This document shows, one piece after another, positions 1 to 5,269 of a stretch of 5,758 bases of DNA (position 1 is its first letter; each line of letters starts with the position of its first letter). Below the pieces are notes generated by a model. The model was not told the DNA's origin and made no database searches. It worked only from the letters and a program-made list of their open reading frames with translations. The stretch is from Clostridia bacterium (GTDB taxonomy: Bacteria; Bacillota; Clostridia; Christensenellales; Borkfalkiaceae). The position numbers and the translations under genes are program-made. The stretch lies in contig JAGCMG010000018.1 of the NCBI GenBank assembly GCA_017646555.1, positions 1 to 5,758 on the forward strand. Direction: 5' to 3'.

Positions 1-34
1 CTTTGTGTGGCGATTCTACTATAATTAAATTCAT
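1..34 (-). CDS. topA: DNA topoisomerase I, N-terminal start only (partial)
   Basis: Only eleven codons are inside the window, reading MNLIIVESPHK. This matches the start of bacterial type IA topoisomerases (typical form MKLVIVESPAK), the first strand of the Toprim domain, where the Glu of VESP is a catalytic acidic residue. A strong GGAGGT ribosome binding site lies at 38-43, three bases before the ATG at 32-34, in the 15-base gap after the dprA stop. topA directly after dprA is a common bacterial arrangement, which supports the call. The protein relaxes negatively supercoiled DNA. The gene continues beyond the left edge, so nothing can be said of its length or integrity. The usual Ala after VESP is His here. 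Confidence 0.85.
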   Translation of the reverse strand, partial: MNLIIVESPHK

Positions 35-49
35 ACTACCTCCGTCGGC

Positions 50-1135
50 TTAAACACAGGTATAAAAATTATCAGCCGACTTTATTATAAGACCTTTTAT
101 TTCCAACATTGAAAGAATTGGCAACAACTCAAAACTGCGTTTATTAAGTAATTCAGCAAGTTTTTCGATATAAATACTGCCCGATTCTTTAATTTTATCG
201 TACACGGGTTGTTCAACGGCAGAAAGTTCTTCAACCTTTTTCGTTTCTTCTTTTTCAACTTCTAACCCGTAATAAGAAAGTATATCGTTCGGTTCGTCCG
301 TCAAAAACGCACCAGACTTAATCAATTTATTAGTCCCTTCCCCACATTGAACGCCGATTGCGTGTGGAATAGCAAATATATCTTTGCCACCGTCAAGCGC
401 GTAATTTACGGTATGGAAAGTACCACTTTTTACTCCCGCTGATACGACTAACACGCCTACCGAAAGCCCTGCTATTATTCTGTTCCTTAACGGATACATA
501 TACGCAATTGACTCTACCGTTGGGCGTTGTTCTGATAAACATAAACCGTTTTTTGCAACGGACTTAAAAAGTTCGTCGTTGCTTTTGGGGTAAACTTTAT
601 CAAATCCACCTGCCGTTACTGAAATTATTTTACCACTATTAAGTGCGCCTTTTATTGCGTGTTCATCAACGCCTTCAGCGATACCCGTTACTATACACAT
701 ACCGTTTTCGGTTAAAACTTTTGCGTAATTTTCAGCAACGGTTTTATCTTGTGGTAAACTTTTTCTTGAACCTACTATTGCAAAACGGTTAGGGGTTTTT
801 AACAACTCTAAATTGCCTTTTGCATAAAGTATTGCCGGTGGCGAAAAAATATTTTTTAATTCTTCAGGGTAATCTTTTGAAAAAACGGTTATAGCCGTTA
901 CCCCGTATTTATCTAATAAGTCAAGTGCCGATTGCAAATAGTCTTTGTTAAGACAACTAATCGCTTTATCTACCAACCCTTCTTCTAATAGGTCGCCTTT
1001 CATTGATAAAAGCGCGTCTTTTAAACTTATGCCGTTTGCAATACTTTCAGCAATCGTCAACTTTTTGCGATTATCTAAAAAATCAAAGGTGTCCGCTAAA
1101 ATTATAGCAAGTTCCTTTTTATCATAAGTGCGCAT
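50..1135 (-). CDS. dprA: DNA processing protein DprA (Smf)
   Basis: DprA binds incoming single-stranded DNA in the cytoplasm during natural transformation and loads RecA on it; many non-competent bacteria also keep it. The 361 residues are a normal length. An N-terminal helical (SAM-like) region covers about 1-85. The Rossmann-like DprA core covers about 90-285, with IVGSR at 120-124, TGIAEGVD at 150-157 (usual form SGxARGID), a glycine-rich AGGFDKVYP stretch at 175-183, SEQ at 201-203, YPLRNRIIAGLS at 214-225, and an SGTFHTVNYAL segment at 237-247. A winged-helix-like C-terminal domain (DprA_WH) covers about 305-361. The ATG lies three bases after the comM stop and is preceded by a GGAG sequence inside the end of comM, so translation is probably coupled. 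The core is somewhat divergent: Glu replaces the usual Arg of the SGxARGID motif, and Ser replaces the usual Glu of the VVEA segment. The overall family call is safe; activity in transformation is inferred only. Confidence 0.95.
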   Translation of the reverse strand: MRTYDKKELAIILADTFDFLDNRKKLTIAESIANGISLKDALLSMKGDLLEEGLVDKAISCLNKDYLQSALDLLDKYGVTAITVFSKDYPEELKNIFSPPAILYAKGNLELLKTPNRFAIVGSRKSLPQDKTVAENYAKVLTENGMCIVTGIAEGVDEHAIKGALNSGKIISVTAGGFDKVYPKSNDELFKSVAKNGLCLSEQRPTVESIAYMYPLRNRIIAGLSVGVLVVSAGVKSGTFHTVNYALDGGKDIFAIPHAIGVQCGEGTNKLIKSGAFLTDEPNDILSYYGLEVEKEETKKVEELSAVEQPVYDKIKESGSIYIEKLAELLNKRSFELLPILSMLEIKGLIIKSADNFYTCV

Positions 1136-1138
1136 TAT

Positions 1139-2656
1139 CTACGACTCCATCCTTCGATAACTTACTGCTTCTAAAATATGCTCGGGTTTTATGTCCTTTG
1201 AAAGCGACATATCGGCAATAGTTCTTGCAACCTTAATGATACGACTACGCGCACGCGCCGAAAGCCCCAACGCTTGATATGAACTTTCAAGGATTTTTTC
1301 ACACTCATTAGATAAAACGCAATATTTTTTAATATGCTTTTCTTTCATATCACTATTCGTTAAAATGTCGTCGTTTTTAAACCGTTCGCGTTGAATTAAC
1401 CTTGCACGGTTAACCCTTTTTCTAACGGTTTCAGAAGTTTCGCCTATCTCAGTAGACACAATATCCGAATATTTTATATTATCGACGGTTACTTGAATAT
1501 CTATTCTATCAAGCAACGGGCCTGAAATTTTTGCCTTATATTTTGCTATCGCAGTAGGCGTACACGAACATATTTTATCGTGCGAACCGTAATTGCCACA
1601 CGGACAAGGATTCATACTTGCTACAAGCATAAAGTTTGCAGGGTAACTAACCGTACCGCTCGCTCTTGATACCGTAACGACGCCGTCTTCAAGTGGTTGG
1701 CGTAAAGATTCAAGTGCCGTGCGTGAATACTCGGGCATTTCGTCTAAAAACAGCACGCCGTTATGTGCCATACTAACTTCACCTGGGCGAAGTTTCGAAC
1801 CGCCACCCGTCAACGCTATCATTGTTGCCGTATGGTGTGGCGTTCTAAACGGTCTTGTTAAAAGCAAGCCCTCATCATCTTTTATATAACCTGCTACTGA
1901 GTGGATTTTAGTGCACTCTAACGCTTCTTCAAAAGTTAAATCGGGCATTATGGTCGGAATACACTTAGCAAGCATTGTTTTACCTGTGCCTGGTGGCCCT
2001 ACCATAATTATGTTATGCCCACCACTTACCGATATTTCAAGCGCGCGCTTTGCTACGGCTTGTCCTTTTACGTAAGCCATATCACTATCGTATAACTTCG
2101 CTTTACTTTCAACGGTAAAGTCGATTTTTTCACACGGAACAATAGGATATAAACCTGATAAATGGTCGATTACTTGTTTTAAAGATTCTGCTGGGTAAAC
2201 GGTTATGCCGTCTATATACGACGCTTCTTTAGCGTTTGATTTAGGAATAATAAAATTAGTTAAGCCTTGCTTATACGCCGAAATAAGCATAGGTAAAACG
2301 CCGTTAATATGCCTTAAACTACCGTCAAGAGAAAGTTCGCCAATATACACGATATTATCCGGCGCGTCTTTAATTTGCGCGCTGGACTTTAATATACCGA
2401 CGGCGATTGCAAGGTCTAAAGCCGACCCCTCTTTTTTAATATCGGCTGGTGCTAAATTTACCGTTATTTTATGTGGTTCAAACTTTCTACCACTATTTTT
2501 AATCGCCGAACGAACGCGTTCTTTCGATTCTTTAATAGAGGTATCTGCAAGCCCTACTATATCCATTGATGGTAAACCGTTAGAAATATCAACTTCAACC
2601 GAAACGGCAAAGCCCTCTAACCCACTTAGCCCGTAGCCTATCGTTTTTGAAAGCAT
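1139..2656 (-). CDS. comM: ComM/YifB family AAA+ ATPase (Mg chelatase-like)
   Basis: ComM is a hexameric AAA+ helicase that in Vibrio and Haemophilus drives branch migration when transforming DNA is integrated; the family is widespread under the name YifB. The 505 residues match the family length. An N-terminal ChlI-type S5-fold domain covers about 1-165 (VGLADTSIKESKERVRSAI at 34-52 and NLAPADIKKEGSALDLAIA at 67-85 are typical). The AAA+ core follows, with Walker A GPPGTGKT at 220-227, Walker B VLFLDE at 301-306, SMNPCPCG at 347-354, LLDRID at 381-386, and a C-terminal lid with SARARSRIIKVART at 466-479. Cys pairs at 351/353 and 363/365 form the family's CxC...CxC cluster, a possible metal site. 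An AAAGGA ribosome binding site at 2663-2668 sits six bases before the ATG. The gene follows the membrane-protein gene by 44 bases without a terminator and precedes dprA by 3 bases. All key motifs are intact. Confidence 0.96.
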   Translation of the reverse strand: MLSKTIGYGLSGLEGFAVSVEVDISNGLPSMDIVGLADTSIKESKERVRSAIKNSGRKFEPHKITVNLAPADIKKEGSALDLAIAVGILKSSAQIKDAPDNIVYIGELSLDGSLRHINGVLPMLISAYKQGLTNFIIPKSNAKEASYIDGITVYPAESLKQVIDHLSGLYPIVPCEKIDFTVESKAKLYDSDMAYVKGQAVAKRALEISVSGGHNIIMVGPPGTGKTMLAKCIPTIMPDLTFEEALECTKIHSVAGYIKDDEGLLLTRPFRTPHHTATMIALTGGGSKLRPGEVSMAHNGVLFLDEMPEYSRTALESLRQPLEDGVVTVSRASGTVSYPANFMLVASMNPCPCGNYGSHDKICSCTPTAIAKYKAKISGPLLDRIDIQVTVDNIKYSDIVSTEIGETSETVRKRVNRARLIQRERFKNDDILTNSDMKEKHIKKYCVLSNECEKILESSYQALGLSARARSRIIKVARTIADMSLSKDIKPEHILEAVSYRRMES

Positions 2657-2700
2657 AATTTATCCTTTTCTCTATAAGTGAAAATTTTATTAAACTACGA

Positions 2701-4227
2701 TTATAACCAGTTTGTAAACATTTCGGCAGTGTGATGGAAAATTGCTTCAAGCATGCTGTCAATGCCGTAATACGAACACATAATTTTACCACAGATTAAA
2801 CTAAAGCCCATGGTTAATAACATACCCCCAAGCACTACGCCCGATACGAACGATATAATCGCACCTACGCTTGTACGCTTGTAAATTGCTTTAACTTGAG
2901 CAGTTTTATTTTCTGCTACGCTAGAGATTTTTGAAGTGAATTTTTCTTTATCTTTAAGCATTCTTAACACGAATAACGCTACAAGTGGAACGATAAATAT
3001 AATTGCAGTTACTTTCGATAAGTAAGCAAGAATTAAACAAACGCCCGATAAAATAAGTTTTATATAGGTTACCCTTTCTTGACTATAATTTATGCCTTTA
3101 TAGTAAAAGTCCAACATAAAGTAGAACGCTAAACACAAGAACAACGCAACGAACGGAGCGCAAATTACTGCCAAGAATATCGTAACGGATGTAAGCGCTA
3201 CTGCAAATATTGCGGACGCTAAAACTGCGTAATAGCCGTTTTTAAGAACTTTTTTAGCGATAACGAACGCTAAAATCACTGCGCCAAGAGTGAATAAAAG
3301 TGGAATTAATTTTAAGCCGATAGCGTTGTTGCCGAAAATTGCAACGCCTAAAGCAGTAAGTTCGGTAACTAACACGTTAGAATTATTAAATAAATAGAAA
3401 CTTTCGTTATGAACAAGCCCTAACGCGTTGTATAAATATTGCGACTGTTTTAGAGCAATAGTATTTTGTTCTTCGATTTCACCAACGTAATCAAACCTAT
3501 CAGCATGTGGGCTAATGCAAGATACGTCAAATGCGCTTTGATTATCTAAAAGCGCAGTAGAAAGTTCCTTAATACTATCGGAAAGCACGCGATACGCGCT
3601 ATCTAACGGCGAAAGTTCTTCCGTATCGTCGCTTGCAGGTGTGTGTTCAACCATACCTGCACCTACTACTTCAGCAGGTAGAACGAAAAGTTCACCACCG
3701 TCAATTTCTTCACCGACGATAACTATTTCGTTAACTACAAGGTCTTTGTCCAAAATAATATTCACATACGGTTTGGTTTGAACGACTTCAATATTAGGAA
3801 TAGCGATACATTCCCAGTAACCACTAATGATAAAGTCAACTTCAAGTCTTCTTTCGCCTAAGCCGTGCGTTGCGTTACCAGTCGTGGTCGTTAAATCGTG
3901 CGTTGCCGTATAAATGCCTACGGTACGCGCTTGATAACCAGATAAAAGTTCACCTTCAGGAACTTCTGCAAAGTTAATCCAAATAGAGTGAATTTTACTT
4001 TTTGAACTTTCTATTTTACTGTCCATAAAGACGAAAGTCCTATAACTATCAGAAATTTCACCGTTTTCTTGTACGTATGGTACGGTAAACGGTTTTGAAT
4101 AATTACCAGCGTTATTGTTTGAAATAATCATATCGACAATACCGCCCGAAAGCGTTAACGCCAACACCACAACCAACACCCAAACGTAATTTGGTATTTT
4201 TTTGAAAAAGTTGAATATTTTTTCCAT
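2701..4227 (-). CDS. Membrane protein: discoidin-like outer domain plus GT-C-type glycosyltransferase-like membrane part, short C-terminus
   Basis: I do not recognise this 508-residue protein by name. One membrane helix lies at about 14-36. Residues about 45-172 look like a beta-sandwich outside the cell; the strand pattern IWINF (82-86), GYWECIAI (136-143) and YVNIILDKDLVVNEIVIVG (154-172) resembles an F5/8 (discoidin) domain, a carbohydrate- or ligand-binding fold. An acidic linker (about 173-240) follows, then hydrophobic segments near 285-299, 303-324, 331-349, 350-374, 387-404, 405-424 and 453-480. The stretch from LTALGVAIFGNNAIGLKLIP (290-309) onward resembles the PMT/ArnT family of lipid-linked-sugar glycosyltransferases, in which an 'LFGdn.f..R.psal' segment ends the first outer loop. 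The catalytic acidic residue expected after the first helix is not obvious; DRFDYVGEIEE at 243-253 is a candidate. The protein stops after about eight membrane segments, fewer than usual for that family. An AAGGGG ribosome binding site (4233-4238) precedes the ATG by five bases. The function is inferred; a non-catalytic sugar-binding membrane protein is possible. Confidence 0.6.
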   Translation of the reverse strand: MEKIFNFFKKIPNYVWVLVVVLALTLSGGIVDMIISNNNAGNYSKPFTVPYVQENGEISDSYRTFVFMDSKIESSKSKIHSIWINFAEVPEGELLSGYQARTVGIYTATHDLTTTTGNATHGLGERRLEVDFIISGYWECIAIPNIEVVQTKPYVNIILDKDLVVNEIVIVGEEIDGGELFVLPAEVVGAGMVEHTPASDDTEELSPLDSAYRVLSDSIKELSTALLDNQSAFDVSCISPHADRFDYVGEIEEQNTIALKQSQYLYNALGLVHNESFYLFNNSNVLVTELTALGVAIFGNNAIGLKLIPLLFTLGAVILAFVIAKKVLKNGYYAVLASAIFAVALTSVTIFLAVICAPFVALFLCLAFYFMLDFYYKGINYSQERVTYIKLILSGVCLILAYLSKVTAIIFIVPLVALFVLRMLKDKEKFTSKISSVAENKTAQVKAIYKRTSVGAIISFVSGVVLGGMLLTMGFSLICGKIMCSYYGIDSMLEAIFHHTAEMFTNWL

Positions 4228-4299
4228 ATTAACCCCTTAAATTTTTTACGCGTAGAAAGCGAAAAGCGAAAAATCGCCCCATATTACTTTATAATTATA

Positions 4300-4328
4300 T
4301 TTATAACATACTTTATCTAAAATGTAAA
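4300..4328 (-). promoter_or_regulatory. Predicted sigma-70-type promoter for the membrane-protein/comM/dprA/topA unit
   Basis: Read on the minus strand, a -35 box TTTACA (4328-4323) and a -10 box TATAAA (4305-4300) are separated by exactly 17 bases, with an extended -10 TG one base upstream of the -10 hexamer. Each box differs from consensus at one base. A second TATAAT at 4299-4294 overlaps. Transcription would start near 4293 and give a leader of about 65 nt holding a small GCGA/TCGC hairpin (4266-4277) and the AAGGGG ribosome binding site. The -35 box lies at the centre of the inverted repeat at 4312-4343, so a repressor bound there would block it. It sits just downstream of the rplS terminator, where a new promoter is expected. 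Confidence 0.65.
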
Positions 4329-4343
4329 CACATTTTAGATAAA
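4312..4343. repeat. Perfect 14-bp inverted repeat, candidate operator
   Basis: The arms TTTATCTAAAATGT (4312-4325) and ACATTTTAGATAAA (4330-4343) are perfect reverse complements around a 4-base AAAC centre. The right arm overlaps the T-tract of the rplS terminator, and the left arm and centre contain the -35 box of the next promoter. The length, symmetry and position suit a binding site for a dimeric repressor. I could not match it to a known operator consensus such as LexA, Fur, CcpA or NrdR. It could instead be an AU-rich hairpin in read-through RNA that backs up the terminator. Confidence 0.7.
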
Positions 4344-4373
4344 AAAAAGAGTTTACTTTCACAAGTAAACTCT
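4341..4373 (-). terminator. Intrinsic terminator of rplS
   Basis: In the minus-strand transcript an 11-bp perfect stem, AGAGTTTACTT pairing with AAGTAAACTCT (4348-4358 with 4363-4373), closes a GTGA tetraloop and is followed by an unbroken run of seven U after the stem (4347-4341), eight counting the last stem base. It begins 38 bases after the rplS stop. A run of six T also follows the stem on the plus strand (4376-4381, after two bases), so it may stop transcription in both directions. It separates rplS from the membrane-protein unit. Confidence 0.93.
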
Positions 4374-4379
4374 GATTTT

Positions 4380-4394
4380 TTGACATTTTGTCAA
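4380..4394. repeat. Small inverted repeat between the rplS stop and its terminator
   Basis: TTGACA and TGTCAA form a 6-bp stem with a 3-base loop. On the minus strand it is followed by A-rich rather than U-rich sequence, so it is not itself a terminator. It could be a stabilising 3' hairpin or chance. The TTGACA resembles a -35 box on either strand, but no -10 box lies at a suitable distance. Confidence 0.35.
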
Positions 4395-4411
4395 TTACCG
4401 TCGAACAAAAA

Positions 4412-4756
4412 TTACTTAACTTCTTTAATTTTTGCTGCCTTGCCGGTTCTGCCTCTCAAATAGTAAAGTTTTGCACGGTTGACTTTACCCTTTCTTACTA
4501 CTTGAACGTCTGCAACTTTTGGTGAGTGAATTGGGAAAGTTCTTTCCACGCCTACACCGAACGAAAGTCTTCTTACAGTGAAAGTTTCACTGATACCACC
4601 ACCGTTTTTAGAAATGCACACGCCTTCGAACGCTTGAATTCTTTCACGGTTGCCTTCGATAACCTTAACTGATACTTTTACGGTATCACCTACGTTGAAA
4701 GAAGGAATGCTGGCTTTTTGATTTTCTTTGTTGATTGCATCAATTATTCCATTCAT
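4412..4756 (-). CDS. rplS: 50S ribosomal protein L19
   Basis: L19 sits at the 30S-50S interface of the ribosome and helps form an intersubunit bridge. The 114 residues match the normal length, and nearly the whole sequence follows the family: EGNRERIQ at 34-41, GGGISETFTVR at 52-62, GVGVERTFP at 67-75 and KVNRAKLYYLR at 91-101, with a basic C-terminus. The start is placed at the ATG 4756-4754 because a full GGAGG (4769-4765) lies eight bases before it and known L19 proteins begin at this point. The reading frame stays open upstream to 4852, but that stretch holds the promoter, the leader and the ribosome binding site itself, so it is not protein. The gene has its own promoter and terminator. 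Its place between yraN and comM, rather than in an rpsP-rimM-trmD-rplS set, is unusual. Confidence 0.98.
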   Translation of the reverse strand: MNGIIDAINKENQKASIPSFNVGDTVKVSVKVIEGNRERIQAFEGVCISKNGGGISETFTVRRLSFGVGVERTFPIHSPKVADVQVVRKGKVNRAKLYYLRGRTGKAAKIKEVK

Positions 4757-4817
4757 ATTGGCTACCTCCATATTACTAAGTGTTCGTTGCCAAAATGCAA
4801 GAGGACCACCCGAAGTC
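4757..4817 (-). promoter_or_regulatory. rplS 5' leader, candidate L19 autoregulatory leader
   Basis: About 60 nt lie between the predicted transcription start and the rplS ATG. The RNA can fold with an outer stem GGGUG (4811-4807) with CACUU (4782-4778, two G-U pairs), an internal loop, and an inner stem UUGC (4800-4797) with GCAA (4790-4787). An alternative pairing of UUGGC near 4792-4788 with GCCAA just before the ATG would hide the start region. Structured L19 leaders that bind L19 and control its own mRNA are described in low-GC Gram-positive bacteria (Rfam L19_leader). I cannot run the covariance model, so membership in that family is inferred from position and fold only. Confidence 0.45.
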
Positions 4818-4823
4818 TTGACT

Positions 4824-4852
4824 ATAATAACATAATCTTGTCGCTTTTGCAA
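4824..4852 (-). promoter_or_regulatory. Strong predicted sigma-70-type promoter of rplS
   Basis: On the minus strand a -35 box TTGCAA (4852-4847) and a -10 box TATTAT (4829-4824) are separated by 17 bases, with a TG extended -10 one base before the -10 hexamer. Transcription would start near 4817. The position fits a separate, high-level promoter for a ribosomal protein gene, with A-tracts directly upstream. Confidence 0.75.
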
Positions 4853-4891
4853 GCGTTTTTAACCCGTTTTTACGCTTTTTTTACGCTTTTT
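4845..4891 (-). promoter_or_regulatory. Helically phased A-tracts upstream of the rplS promoter (possible UP element or bent DNA)
   Basis: On the minus strand five A-runs start one helical turn apart: at 4887-4891, 4876-4882, 4867-4871, 4856-4860 and 4845-4848, with steps of 11, 9, 11 and 11 bases. Three of them are parts of a direct repeat GCGTAAAAA. Phased A-tracts bend DNA, and A-rich sequence just upstream of -35 often acts as an UP element for the RNA polymerase alpha subunit. That function here is inferred. Confidence 0.5.
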
Positions 4892-4903
4892 ACGCGCGCT
4901 ACG

Positions 4904-5269
4904 CTAAAACGCGTTTTCTATATGGTTTACTTCACCATTTTCTAAAAATACTTCAATTACGTCAAAACGGATTTTTTCATCAAATAAATTTTCTTTTTGG
5001 ATATAAAACTTTGCAGAATTTTTTATATGACGCTGTTTTTGCTCGGTAACAGCCTCTCTCGGTGTGCCGAAACTATCGTCTTTACGCGCTTTTACTTCTA
5101 AAAACACTAAATATTCCCCGTTCTTTGCAATTATATCTATTTCGCCAAACGGCGTTACTTGATTGGTTTTTAAAATTTTATATTTTTTCTTTTTGAGAAA
5201 TTTTACAGCCGTCTTTTCGCCTACGCTTCCCAAAAGTTTTTTATAAAAGTTCTTCTGTGTATCGGACAA
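4904..5269 (-). CDS. YraN/UPF0102 family nuclease-like protein, TTG start
   Basis: This is a small protein of 121 residues, the usual size of the YraN (UPF0102) family, which has a restriction-endonuclease-like fold and no firmly known cellular role. The family signatures are present: GSVGEKTAVKFL at 14-25, GEIDII at 42-47, FLEVKAR at 56-62 (Glu, Asp and Lys of the GEID...EVK pattern are the presumed metal/catalytic residues), the Gln-Lys pair at 77-79 and RFDVIEV at 101-107. The start is a TTG (5269-5267), supported by an AAGGAG ribosome binding site eight bases upstream and by the lack of a usable ATG before the conserved core. The first 49 bases overlap the end of rnhB in another frame, so the two are probably co-translated. 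rnhB-yraN adjacency is common in bacteria, often near comM and dprA. There is no terminator between it and rplS, so read-through into rplS is possible. Confidence 0.92.
   Translation of the reverse strand: MSDTQKNFYKKLLGSVGEKTAVKFLKKKKYKILKTNQVTPFGEIDIIAKNGEYLVFLEVKARKDDSFGTPREAVTEQKQRHIKNSAKFYIQKENLFDEKIRFDVIEVFLENGEVNHIENAF

Noticed and set aside
2205..2636. A 143-codon open frame on the plus strand
   Set aside because: It lies opposite the well-conserved comM N-terminal domain, has no ribosome binding site or family resemblance, and is a shadow frame.
2700..2705. TATAAT on the minus strand at the end of the membrane-protein gene, as a separate comM promoter
   Set aside because: No acceptable -35 box lies 16-18 bases upstream and there is no TG extension; it overlaps the stop codon by chance in AT-rich DNA.
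2595..2792. A 65-codon minus-strand frame bridging the membrane-protein gene and comM
   Set aside because: It overlaps both genes out of frame, lacks family resemblance and does not restore a continuation of the membrane protein.
4757..4852. A 32-residue N-terminal extension of L19 in the same open frame
   Set aside because: The stretch contains the promoter, leader and the GGAGG site for the internal ATG; L19 proteins start at the internal Met.
4842..4860. Terminator-like hairpin on the plus strand (CGCTT/AAGCG followed by five T)
   Set aside because: No plus-strand gene feeds it, the stem is only 5 bp, and the bases are better explained as the rplS -35 region and A-tracts.
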